Below are positions 1-9,523 of a DNA stretch of 64,000 nt, piece after piece. The stretch covers positions 1-64,000 of the forward strand of contig CBDFKU010000020.1 in the NCBI GenBank assembly GCA_965248975.1, in the 5' to 3' direction. Made by a program: the position numbers and the translations under genes. Each line of letters begins with the position of its first letter. Within the stretch, counting starts at the first letter, position 1. The notes under the pieces are model-generated. The model made no database searches and was not told the origin of the DNA. It saw only the letters and a list, made by a program, of their open reading frames with translations. This stretch comes from CBDFKU01 sp965248975. Lineage in GTDB: Bacteria > Chloroflexota > Dehalococcoidia > Lucifugimonadales > JAGWBF01.

Positions 1-3000
1 AAGCAGCATCCCCCGACACCTCGGTCACGGTGATTTCGTCGACGGGCTCCGTCGTTCCGTCACCCCAGTCGATAGTGGCGGTGAAGTTCTCTTCGGTGGG
101 AGTGACAGCCCGGTCGAAGCCGGGGTCACTGTAGGTGGCCGAAGGCAGGCTGACCGGGGAGCCTTCGAGGGCACCTACCTGATCGGGGCCCGGGAACACG
201 GTCGGTACCACGTTACCCACCGTCGCCGTAGTGGTGCCGCAGGTTGTTTCATCATCGTCGGATATGCAGACGGTGATGGTGTACCTTCCGTTGTCGGCGT
301 AGACGTGGCTGGCGGCAACGGTGCCGTCGGTGCCGTCCTCGCTGCCTGGAGGCCCGTCGGGGTCCTCGGTGACAGTAACGCCACCGGTAATGCTGTCGTC
401 CGTGGCCGTCCCATCGCCCCAGTCGACCGTGGCGGTGTGGCCGTCCAGAGTGCCCTTGTCGTTGAAGGGCACCGTTATATTGAGGGTCGACCCTTCCACG
501 GTAACGGGCCGGCCGCCCGAGGTGAGCTGTAGCTCCAGGAACTCCACCCGCACATTTGTTATATCCACATCAAGGGTATCTGAGCCCACCCCGTTTACAC
601 CGTCGTAATCATCGTCTCGGACCTCTACGGTGATGGTGTAGGTGCCGTCCTGGGCATAGACATGGGAGCCGGAAACGCTGCGGGTGGTCTGGTCCACCGC
701 TGCCGGGTCCGAGGAGGTGCCGTCACCCCAGTCGATCAGGGCGGTGTGGATATCGTCGGCACCGGCGTCGGTGAAGGTAGCAATTAGCGGAACCACCTCG
801 CCCTCCTGGGCGAACTTGTCCAGGCCGGCATTCACCACCGGATTGGCATTGAGCACCGTGAATCCCACCGAGCCGCAGTCGGTGGCATTATCATCGTCGG
901 TCACGCAGACCTCGACAACGTGAGTCGAACCGTCGCCGTAGACGTGGGAGCCGGCGACGGTGTCAGCCACCTGGTTGACCGTGCCGCTTTCTACTGTTCC
1001 ATCATCCCAGTCGATGGTCGCGGTGTGGGTATCGGCCGGAACATCGGTGAACCCGGCGCCGGAAAGCGAGATCGGATCGCCTTCAGTGAAGGTTTGGGGG
1101 GCGCCGGCACTTACATTCGACGGCGGCGCGTTGAGGACGTTCACGGACCTAGCGAGCGTGACGCAGGCACCATCATCGTCACACACCTCAAGGGTCACGG
1201 TACGGGCGGCGTTGTCGGCGTACACGTGGCTGCCTGAAACGCTGCCTGGAGCAGCGGTGGTTGTTTGCTGGGTAACCAGGCCTGCTTCGACCGGGCTGCC
1301 GTCACCCCAGTTGATCAGGGCGGTGTGGGTATCGGCCAGGCCCAGGTCGGTGTAGGTGGCTGACAGCACCACCGTGGTCCCCTCCGGTGGCGTCGGCGCA
1401 ATGTTCATAGAAGCGATCACCGGCGGGGCGTTGCTGATGGTCACGATGAAGTAGTCGATCTTCGCTGTTTGCAGCTTACCGTTGGTCAACGAGTAGCCTC
1501 TGACGGTAAGGGCCACAACTGCCTGACCATCGTCGCTGTAGCTGTGGCTGCTGGGTATCGCCGTTAGATTGTTCAAAGGAGTCAGCGGCGGGATAGCAGC
1601 GCCTCCGGCAATCTGCTGCACAAAGGGCGGGCTGAAGTCGCCGAAGTTCCATTCATATTCATAGCGCAGGTTCACCGGGAACGGCACAGGTAAGACGGCC
1701 TGGGAAGACCCGTTAACTGTAACGGAGCTTCCTTCGGGGATGCCCCGGTCGGGCCCGGCAGCCACAAAGGGGATTACCAGGTCAGTGACCAGGTTGGTGA
1801 CGAAGACGATGGTCGAACCTCCATCTTTGTCTGTCACCGTGATAGAAGCTGTAACGTTCCGCGGGTAGGGCCCAGTTATGATGGCCGATGAGTAGGTGTG
1901 TCTACCCGTCACCCGCAGGTTGCCCTGGTCCACAGTAACGTTGATCGATCCGGTGTCCGTCTCCAACGGGGTACCGTCGCCCCAGTTTACGGTGGCGGTA
2001 AAGTCACGGTCGTTGAAGCCGGGATCGGTAAAGGTGGCAAGCAACAGGTCGGCCAGGGGAGTTTCGTCCCGCACGAAGGTGTTGTCTTGGCCGATTACCG
2101 TGGGCGGCACGTTGAGCACCGTCACCTGGAACCCGTCGCTCACCTGCCCGTTGTTGAACAGGATATGGTCGTCATCCTGTGCGGTGACAACTACATCGTA
2201 AACGCCGTTGTCGCCATAGGTGTGTAGCTGGCTGAAGACAGCTTCACCCCGGGCCTGATTAACCAGGGCAGCTTGCAGTGGACTCAGATCGCCCCAGTTG
2301 ATGAGCGCCGTATGGGTATCGGCAAGGCCGTCATCTTCCAGGTTGGCGCCGGTGACTGCCCTGAATATCAGGGATAGGGCGTCTACGGAAGCATCGTTAA
2401 AAGCTCCGCTCAGATGGGCAAGGCCAACCTGAACCTGGACGCTGCGGGTCCCCACGGGAACATTCCCATCCAGGCTCCGCTGGAGCATCCCTGTGGAGCC
2501 CGACCGCTCCGCCCGGCTGACCGGGCCTATGGTCCTGGCGGGGCCTATGGGGGTGCCACCGGCGTCCTTGAAGAGGACGACGACTCCGGCAAGATCCTCC
2601 TGGCCTGCATGGCCTCCCAGGAAGCCCCTCAAGCCGAAGGTTGCGCCGCCGGCATCGATCACATCGGCTCCAGGCGAAACGTCTATGTCCTGTACACCGA
2701 TGGTCGTCGTCCCAGTGCTGGAGAAGTAGCTAAGCTGCCGGTTGACCGGCCCAGGGGAGTTCAGCTTGGGGAAGCCGCCCGCCGGGGTGCCGGCCAGGTT
2801 GGTGTTGGGAGCCGACAGTGTCAGGGAGATGTTGTCGGCCAGCGCCTGGTTGCCGTTGAACGGGGGAGTGGGAGGCTGGAAGGTGAACCCCCAGGACAAG
2901 ATAATATGATTGGCGCTGGACGCACCGGTCCCGGCTGTAAAGCCGATAAAGGCGTCTGTCTGGCCTAGCACAGCGGGCAGGTCAACGAATATATTAAATA

Positions 3001-5003
3001 GAGGGTCGGTAGGCCGGGATGGAAAGTGGCTAACCCGCACTTCGAGTATATCGGTGACTCCGTCGTAGTCGATCCAGGCGTACCAGGGCAAACCGTCTGC
3101 CAGAGCGAAGGGGAAGATGTTGCCGTCCACAAAAGCCAAATCCGCTATAACGAAAGGACTACAGAAATCGCCAAAGTGGATTGCCACATGACTGAAAGTG
3201 TTTCCGTCGCATGGAGCACCGTTATTAAAGTGATCAAACTCAATTGCCATAATGTTGTTGAGACCTGAATAGCCGATGCCGCCGCCTCCGAGGCCCAGGG
3301 AGCTGGGACTGGGTGCAACCACGAAAGCCAGGCCGTCGCCCCCATTCTCCTGAGGGTTATTTATCAGGAACGGGAACTGAGTGCTGAACGATGCATCGTT
3401 CGCGAGAGAGATGGAGTCCTTTAAGAAGGCGCTTCCTGCTTGACCGGGGCCGCTGGTCAACCAAAGGTTTTCAAAGACGTTGGGATTGAGGAATGCCGTG
3501 CTCCCGTTGAGTTGGAGCTGGCTAATCTCGGTTGCCTTGAACTCGCCGAAGAAGACGGACTCGGCAGGAGGAACAGGTGGAGGCGGCGCTTTCATCTCCA
3601 GGTCGACGCTGATGGACCGGGTCCCCCGAGGAACTGTACCGGATGCGAACCTGGGCAGGAGCTGGGTGACGTTGCCCCGGTCCGCTGCTGTAACAGGGCC
3701 TAGGATTGCGTTACCGATGGGGTTGCCCACAGCATCGCGGAAGGTGGCGGTTACGCCGGCATCATCGGGTTCAGCCCCCTGCCCTCCCAGGAAGGCGGAC
3801 AGGTCGAAGTTGACGCCGTCTTCGTCGATGAGGGCGGCGGTGTCGGAAACGTCGAAGGTCTGACCGCCGCTGGTATTGAAGTTGCCACCGCCATCAAACA
3901 CACGAGCTCCGGCGCCCGCGGGCGCCGGAACCCCCAGGACGGTGTAGGAGCTAGAGCTGAGGTTGCCGGACCAGCCGGCGGTGCCTCCCTCGGCACCTCC
4001 ATTAAAGATCAGCGTGCGGTCGAAGAGGTTCAGGCTGGCCAGGGTGGGGTCAGATGCCAGAGCATAAGGCCGAGCTATGAACCCGGCGCCGGACCAGGCC
4101 GCGGTGCCAGCTTCAGCGTTGGGGTTGCTAATAAGGTTTACTCCGAAGGGGTATCCAACTCCAAGGCCCACAGGAGTACCCTCAAAGGTGGTCTTGTCGG
4201 TTCCTGCCTTCAAGGTGGGTGTGACATTGTCCACGTCCACATCGCGGGTAATGACGACGGGCCGGTTGTGACCGTCGTCCACGGTCAGGGTCACCGTGTA
4301 AGTGACCCCGGGTGCGCCGGCGTTGTCGTCGTAGGAGTGGGTGACGATCTTGCCCAGGGCTCCCGTGCCGTCGCCAAAGTCCCAGGTACAGGTGAAGGGT
4401 TCTGCGATGTCCCGGGAATCGGAGCCGGCCACATCGTTACAATCCCAGGTCCCCTCCTCACCCTCGCGGAGGTTGGTGGGGCCTATTCTGATCACCGGGA
4501 TGGCTTCCCGCTGCGGGTCGAAAACCAGGGTGGCGCCGGGTACGCTGTTGAAGCCGCCCAGCACCCAGGGGAAGGGCGAAACGTCGAAGAACTGGGGAAG
4601 ATCGAGGGTGGGAAGAGATACGGTCTCGTCCAGCACCGGACCCAGGGGTCCTATGGTGATGGGAGGCGAGCTGAGTCCTGGGAACCTCACTTCGGGAGTG
4701 CATAGTCCAAAAATGCAAATTTCGGGAAACACTGTGAAGCCGGGGATGATCTCGAAACCGGACACGGAAAGGGCTAGCTCCAGGGCGGTGAAGCGGAAGC
4801 TGGTCTCGAAGCGTGTGTTGAAGGCGTTGCCCAGCAGGGTAGGCAGCAGATACTCGGTGGTAACGTTCATCACGTCGGTGCCGACAGGGTAGTCGATGTC
4901 CACGCTGCTGCCCAGGTCGAACACGACAATGTTGGATTCGCCGTTACAGATCACCCAGTTATCGGGCACATTGACAGTGCCCGGGATGGGCGGTGTAGGC
5001 CGT
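1..5003 (-). CDS. Giant secreted PKD-repeat / L-type lectin protein, 5' end removed by IS, 3' end beyond window
   Basis: One reading frame stays open on the minus strand from 5003 to the window edge (over 1660 codons). It is full of PKD-like domains recognised by WGDGT or FGDGT motifs; copies lie near positions 4375, 2290, 1980, 1640, 1302, 1003, 724, 415 and 62. Between about 3440 and 2880 the translation matches an L-type (legume/bacterial) lectin fold: it has the strand motifs GDGLAFVV and IAIEFDHFNN-like (here MAIEFDHFNNG), then WYAWIDYDG and a closing AFIGFTAGTG segment. PKD and lectin modules are typical of cell-surface adhesins or polysaccharide-binding proteins. The frame opens directly at a TGA formed inside the terminal repeat of the adjacent insertion sequence, so signal peptide and N-terminus are missing and expression is doubtful. 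Ligand and function are unknown. Confidence 0.8.
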
Positions 5004-5022
5004 CAGCGATAATGGGACACAT
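5004..5022 (+). repeat. Left terminal inverted repeat of the IS3-like element
   Basis: The 19-bp sequence begins CAGC and ends TGGGACACAT. It matches the reverse complement of 7686-7704 at 16 of 19 positions. It supplies the in-frame TGA (5003-5005 on the minus strand) that closes off the PKD gene on its 5' side. Confidence 0.75.
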
Positions 5023-5112
5023 CGGAGGGTAAGAAAACCCGAGAGTTTGGAGGGTGGCGAGAGCTCCTGAAGTGAGGGTAGAGTTACCCACAGAAAGCAA
5101 CTGTCTTGAAAG

Positions 5113-6074
5113 TCAAGAGGAATGACCGGCGACTGCCGGAGTCAGGTCGCGCCAGGGTGAGCGATGCTTGAGCATGGAGTTGAGGATAACGAGCAGCTTG
5201 CGCATGCAGGCTGTGAGGGCCAGCTTCTTGGGCTTACCAGCGGCCAGCAGCCGCTGGTAGAAGTCCCTGATAACAGGGTTGAAGCGACTGGCAACCAGCG
5301 CTCCCATGTACAGGGCGGCGCGGATGCGGGCGCGTCCACCCCAGACGGTGCGTTTGCCCCGCAGGGTGCCGCTGTCCCGGTTGAAGGGAGCCACCCCTAC
5401 CAGGGCGGCGATCTGCCGGCGGTCCAGCGTGCCCAGCTCCGGCAGATAGGCCAGGAGAGAGATGGAGACTTGTTCTCCCACGCCGGGAACGGTGCGCAGG
5501 AGGTCATCCTTCTCTCGCCATACGGGACTCTGGCGGAGAGTCTGCCGCAGTCCCTCATCCAGGTCGTCCAGCTCTCGCTCCAGCCATGCAATGTGGGCCT
5601 CGATGCGGGGGCGGACGGCGATGGCGGCGGCGCTCAAGCGGTTCTTCTCCGAGACCAGCATGGTCATCACCTGGTGCCTGCGGGCAGCCAGGGAGTTAAG
5701 GGCCTGGGTCTCGGCGTCTCGCAGAGGGCGCACGGGTGGACGAACCGCTTCGGCGAAGTGAGCCAGAACCGCCGCGTCCAGAGCGTCGGTCTTGGCCAGC
5801 TTCCCGGTGGCCCTGGCGAAGTCCCGCACCTGGCGGGGGTTGACGACGACCACAGGCACCGCGTCGGCTGCCAAGGCAGCCACCAGCGGCACTTCCAAGC
5901 CGCCCGAAGCCTCAGCAACACCATGACCGGTTCAAGGGCCTTCAGCTGGGAGACCAGCTGCCGGACTCCTGTCTCGTCATGGGAAACCTCCCATCTGTCG
6001 TCCGTAGGACGGACTGCGACGTCCACCTGGGCCTTGGCTACATCAATGCCTACGTAGATCGATTCTTGCTCCAC
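5113..6074 (-). pseudogene. IS110-family transposase, single-base frameshift
   Basis: IS110 transposases are DEDD-type recombinases with an N-terminal RuvC-like domain and a C-terminal Transposase_20 domain. The N-terminal motif YVGIDVAKAQVDVAV and the K-TDALDA motif (with NPRQVRDFARATGK before it) are present, as is the C-terminal GVAPFNRDSGTLRGKR segment. The likely start is GTG at 6074, preceded by AGGAGG. Around 5911-5913 one base is missing: the expected L-L-E-A-S-G-G-L-E reads as L-L-R-L-R-A-A-W-K, and the downstream part continues in another frame. The reading frame is therefore split and the transposase is probably inactive, unless the deletion is a sequencing error. Full length would be about 320 residues. 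Confidence 0.85.
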
Positions 6075-6157
6075 GAGCACCTCCTGCGAATTATTGGCCC
6101 GTCCTTGCAAGATGCGGGCTTGGTTGGCCCAGGCAACTGTTCGGGCTCTATTCGGAA

Positions 6158-6224
6158 GGGGTGCGGCGACCCTCGCTTTCTGGCGGTCTTCCATAACCAA
6201 GGAGAAACCGGTCTGCCGCACCCC
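6158..6224. ncRNA. Strong stem-loop upstream of the IS110 transposase; candidate bridge-RNA segment
   Basis: GGGGTGCGGC at 6158-6167 pairs perfectly with GCCGCACCCC at 6215-6224. The stem extends by four more pairs (GACC/GGTC) past one bulged T. It lies in the noncoding stretch just 5' of the IS110 transposase start (6074). In IS110 elements of the IS621 type, the non-coding end upstream of the recombinase encodes a structured bridge RNA. Position and structure fit that; the sequence alone does not show target- or donor-binding loops. It could instead be a simple transcription barrier. Confidence 0.35.
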
Positions 6225-6280
6225 GATCCACCTAAGTGAAGTGATTGTTACACACCCAAACCAAGATACAAGGAGCAGAT

Positions 6281-6688
6281 GTGTCCCAGTCAGACGTAGA
6301 CAAAGCAGAGGCCGCCGAGGAACGGAGCGCGGAGACGAGGTCCTTCGTTCGCACGGTGAAGGCGGCTACCCGACGTAAGTACACCCCCGAAGAGAAGATC
6401 CGAATTGTTCTGGAGGGCTTCCGCCGCGAGGTCACAGTCAACGACCTGTGCCGGCGGGAGGGGATCAAGCCCCACTCCTACTACTCGTGGACCAAAGAGT
6501 TCATGGAGGCGGGCAAGGAGAGGTTGACCCGCGACACGATGCGGGACGCCACTCAGCATGAGGTAGGGCAGCTCAAGAGAGAGAACGGGGAGCTCAAGGA
6601 GCTAGTGGCCGATCTGTCGCTGGAGGCGTACCGTCTCAAAAAAACGGCCATCCCCATGCCCCAGGAAGCTACCGGTACCAGCGGATGA
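6281..6688 (+). CDS. IS3-like transposase OrfA (helix-turn-helix subunit)
   Basis: OrfA of IS3-type elements binds the terminal repeats and joins OrfB in transposition. The start GTG at 6281 follows AAGGAG by five bases, giving about 135 residues. Residues around 25-80 show the transposase_8 helix-turn-helix (KYTPEEKIRIVLEGF, then LCRREGIKPHSYYSW), followed by a coiled-coil-like segment rich in Leu and Glu. Its TGA overlaps the ATG of orfB by four bases (ATGA), which suggests translational coupling rather than the slippery-site frameshift of classic IS3. It appears intact. Confidence 0.85.
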   Translation: MSQSDVDKAEAAEERSAETRSFVRTVKAATRRKYTPEEKIRIVLEGFRREVTVNDLCRREGIKPHSYYSWTKEFMEAGKERLTRDTMRDATQHEVGQLKRENGELKELVADLSLEAYRLKKTAIPMPQEATGTSG

Positions 6689-7671
6689 GCGCCGTGGAGA
6701 AGGCAGAAGTACTTACCGAAGTAGCCTCGTCTCCCCTCCCTAAACGAAAGGCCCTCAGCGAGTTGGGTATCCCTAAGAGCACCTACTACCGGTGGCTCAG
6801 ACGCCAGGACCAACAAGGACTTGAGGACCATGCAGGAGGCGGCAAGCCCCCGTGGAACCGTCTCAGCATTCGGGAAGAACGCTCAGTTCTCGCAGCAGCC
6901 AGAGAGATGCCGGAGCTGAGCTGCCGTCAGCTGGCCGCGTGGATCACCGACAACCAGGGCTTCAGTGTCTCAGAGTCGAGTGTCTACCGTATCCTGAGCA
7001 GGGAGGGTCTGGTGAAGAGGCCTGAGATGAAGCTGGCCGCGGGTAAGGAGTACCACCGCAAGACCACAGGCCCTCACCAGATGTGGGCCACCGACGCCTC
7101 CTACTTCAGGGTAGTAGGTTGGGGCTACTACTACCTGGTGACCGTGATGGACGACTACTCCCGCTTCATCCTGGCTCACAGGCTCCAGGAAGACATGACG
7201 GCCGACTCCTTCATCGAGGTGGTCCAGGATGCTGTGGACAGGACCGGCATGGATCAAGTTCCAGTCACAGACCGCACTAGGCTGCTGAGTGACAACGGCC
7301 CGGGCTATGTCTCGAGGGCATTCAGGGACTACCTGGGTATGGTTGGCATCAAGCACATCCTGGCAACCCCTTTCCACCCTCAGACCAACGGGAAGCTGGA
7401 GCGCTACCACCAGAGCATCAAACGGGACGTAAACCAGGTGCCCTATGAGTTGCCCTCTGACCTCGATGCGGCTATCGCGGCGTTCGTCAGCTACTACAAC
7501 TACCGGCGCTATCACAAGGCCCTGGCCAACGTGACACCATCTGACGTGCTCAAGGGAAGACGGCAAGAGATCCTACAACGCAGAAAGGAGGTGAAGGCCA
7601 AAACCATCCAAAACCGCAGACGCTATAACAGGGCCCTCAGAGAGCTCACCAGACCCCCATCCAGCACCTGA
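6685..7671 (+). CDS. IS3-like transposase OrfB (DDE integrase)
   Basis: A 328-residue DDE recombinase. It has an N-terminal helix-turn-helix region (ELGIPKSTYYRWLRR), an HTH_21-like block, and then the rve catalytic core. The first Asp lies in WATDASYF, the second in LLSDNGPGYVS, and the Glu in TNGKLERYHQSIK. Length and motif order are normal, so the enzyme could be active in cis. It overlaps orfA by four bases and ends 15 bases before the right terminal repeat. Confidence 0.9.
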   Translation: MSAVEKAEVLTEVASSPLPKRKALSELGIPKSTYYRWLRRQDQQGLEDHAGGGKPPWNRLSIREERSVLAAAREMPELSCRQLAAWITDNQGFSVSESSVYRILSREGLVKRPEMKLAAGKEYHRKTTGPHQMWATDASYFRVVGWGYYYLVTVMDDYSRFILAHRLQEDMTADSFIEVVQDAVDRTGMDQVPVTDRTRLLSDNGPGYVSRAFRDYLGMVGIKHILATPFHPQTNGKLERYHQSIKRDVNQVPYELPSDLDAAIAAFVSYYNYRRYHKALANVTPSDVLKGRRQEILQRRKEVKAKTIQNRRRYNRALRELTRPPSST

Positions 7672-7685
7672 TCTCTCGGGTCCCA

Positions 7686-7704
7686 ATGTGTCCCACTTTT
7701 GCTG
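7686..7704 (+). repeat. Right terminal inverted repeat of the IS3-like element
   Basis: ATGTGTCCCA followed by CTTTTGCTG is the partner of 5004-5022. The repeats define an element of about 2.7 kb including the nested IS110. I could not identify a clear target-site duplication next to either repeat. Confidence 0.75.
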
Positions 7705-8194
7705 GTTGCTAACACCGACTGACAAGAGGGCTCTATTAGCGATCATCCTATTTCCGATATCAAGAATGGCTGCTATAGCTTAAAGTCGGACCACCAAGGT
7801 CGTCAACCCTGCTAAGTACAGCCGACTGCATAGCTGGGATTCGCGGCGTCGATGTGTGACTGGGTTAGTTATAAATGTGTATCGGGGGAGCGGCTCGAGG
7901 CTAGGGCCCTGGCCAGCCGATCTGGTGCCCAAAATAGCGGTGGCCGTAGTAGACGTGGTTGTGGAGGGTGTGTGGCCCCATGCCGACGGCAGGTCGCAAA
8001 ACCAAGTCCTTTTGGTGCCCCCTATTCTAACCTCGGAGAGCCCCACTGTACATACCTCATCCATTTAGGAACGCCTCATAGCTTGGTCCGAAGCTTTCGA
8101 TGAACGCATCGTAATCTGCAGTATATAGACTAGTACGTTGACATGCGCCTTTAGCCTATGTAACGCTCCAACCACATGAAAGTGGCATGACCAG
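7705..8194. other. Gene-free stretch between IS and phage remnant
   Basis: I see no convincing gene here. Base composition is more AT-rich than the surroundings and both strands carry many stops. It does not continue the PKD gene broken at 5003, although it is the right-hand flank of the same insertion sequence. Confidence 0.5.
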
Positions 8195-8525
8195 ATGACT
8201 GACGGTATCCAGGACACCGACATCACCCCCCGACAGGACGCCTTCGCTAGAGCCTACGTCGATACCAACAACGCCTACCAGGCATACCTAAGAGCTTACC
8301 GGAGCCGGCAACTGTAAGCTGGCCAGCGTGGATGTCAGGGCTAGCCGGCTCGTTGCAAATGCCAAGGTAATGCTAAGGATTACACAGCTGCAGTATGAAG
8401 CTGCTCGCCGCAACGACCTCAGCACGGACTGGGTCTTGCAACGCTTGAAGGAGGTCGTTGAGCACGCCATGGGGGAGCCCCGTTCCAGGGGAAGGTCGCC
8501 GTGGATGCCTTACAGGCAAGGGTGA
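8195..8525 (+). pseudogene. Phage terminase small subunit, frameshifted remnant
   Basis: The first frame (8195-8317) reads as the N-terminus of a Terminase_2-type small subunit, with TPRQDAFARAYVDTNNAYQA followed by YLRAY. After a frame change near 8305-8315 it continues as ASRLVANAKVMLRITQLQ, then EAARRNDLSTDWVLQRLKEV and VVEHA. Both halves match the usual order of this family: a DNA-binding helix-turn-helix followed by a helix with W-V-L-x-R-L. Terminase small subunits recognise phage DNA for packaging. No large terminase or other phage gene follows, so this is an isolated, inactive prophage trace. Confidence 0.75.
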
Positions 8526-8753
8526 AAATGCCACCAGCGGCAACGTGACGCCCCTTGCCGACCTCGTCTTGATGGCGGACGATGAGAGCCATAGAGATCA
8601 CCCTAAGGGATGATCTCATACTACTTGTGCCTATCCTTTGGAGTGTTTCTCGGGAGCCGGCTCATGGGTGCGCTAAGCCTGGGCGTAGGTCCCTACAATT
8701 CCCACTCCCTGGTGGACGGTGCTACCTCCGACGACTGTCTGGTCCGTTTCTAG
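8526..8753. other. Noncoding spacer after the terminase remnant
   Basis: No gene is supported. The first 40 bases may still be decayed terminase sequence. The stretch ends at the inverted repeat of the next insertion sequence. Confidence 0.4.
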
Positions 8754-8987
8754 CAGGTTGCTGAAGAATAGGGTCCGAGACCAAGCTCGGAGCGTCAAGT
8801 CACTGGTCCTTAGGTTCTCGTGGAGGAAATTGGGCGTTGGAACGGGGCTTTTGGCCTTTGGAGCTACCTCAACCCGGTCCTCCAGGATACCGGGCATGTA
8901 GTCCCATTGTCATGTCATGCCACCCTGGTTTGTGGTGCTTCCTTTGCCAGCCCCAGGAGCTTGGCCATGCGGACCAGATTGTAGGCC

Positions 8988-9006
8988 GTCCTTCCGCGGA
9001 AGGACC
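8988..9006. repeat. Perfect GC-rich palindrome inside the IS1182 remnant, copy 1
   Basis: GTCCTTCCGCGGAAGGAC is an 18-bp perfect palindrome (8989-9006). In the translated transposase it replaces the conserved L-V-A-T-A-Y-N junction by L-V-L-P-R-K-D and shifts the frame. The core CCTTCCGCGGAAGG recurs at 9510-9523 in the same element. Confidence 0.6.
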
Positions 9007-9509
9007 AGATATCCCGCCAGACCGGTCCGGGCCAGTCCCCTATACAGCGCCCTTCGGAACCCGCCCACCGTCTTCATCCACCCGAAGATCTCCTCAACCC
9101 GTTTCCGAATCCGCTGACTGATAGCGTACCCTGGGTGGCGAGTGGTCTCGCCATCAATGGCGCTGGAACGGCCATTGGTGTTCTGTGCTACGTGAGGCGT
9201 CACCCCGCGGCGCCGCAGAACCGCCACGCAATCCTCGGTGTCGTAGCCCTTGTCTACACCTAGCGTTTTGGGATGAAAGCCCCGCTCCTTCGCTTGGTCC
9301 ACCAGCACCGGTACTATATCCCGCTCCGCCGTCCCCGTCGCCTGGGTAGTCTGGAAGTCCACCAGCATTCCATGGCGGTTTGCCATCAAGGCGTGGGCCA
9401 TCCTTCCAGGGAATGACCAACTTGGCTTCCTTACCTTTCCCCTTGCGCAGCAACCGGGCCTCCGGATCCGTGGTGCTCTGATGGGTGGCATTGCTACGTT
9501 GTTCTCCAT

Positions 9510-9523
9510 CCTTCCGCGGAAGG
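9510..9523. repeat. Same palindrome core, copy 2
   Basis: CCTTCCGCGGAAGG recurs here and codes for LPRKD in the transposase frame, between D-P-S-A and G-E-Q-R-S-N. This is a place where relatives of the family usually have no such residues. A third, imperfect version (TTCCCTGGAAGG on the minus strand, near 9401-9413) sits at another frame break in the same pseudogene. Confidence 0.5.

Larger units (their letters stand above)
5004..7704 (+). mobile_element. IS3-like two-ORF insertion sequence with a nested IS110 element
   Basis: The element is bounded by 19-bp imperfect inverted repeats (5004-5022 and 7686-7704, 16 of 19 matching). It carries orfA and orfB of the IS3 type at 6281-7671. The 1.2 kb between the left repeat and orfA is filled by an IS110-family transposase on the opposite strand. 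Removing an IS110 element of about 1.15 kb leaves roughly 1.55 kb, a normal IS3 length, so I infer nesting: the IS3-like element inserted in the PKD gene and IS110 later inserted in its left flank. The sequence right of 7704 does not continue the PKD gene, so a deletion or rearrangement accompanied the insertion. Confidence 0.75.

Noticed and set aside
5003..5005. In-frame TGA at the start of the PKD frame as another Sec codon
   Set aside because: It lies inside the IS terminal repeat and nothing protein-like precedes it in frame.
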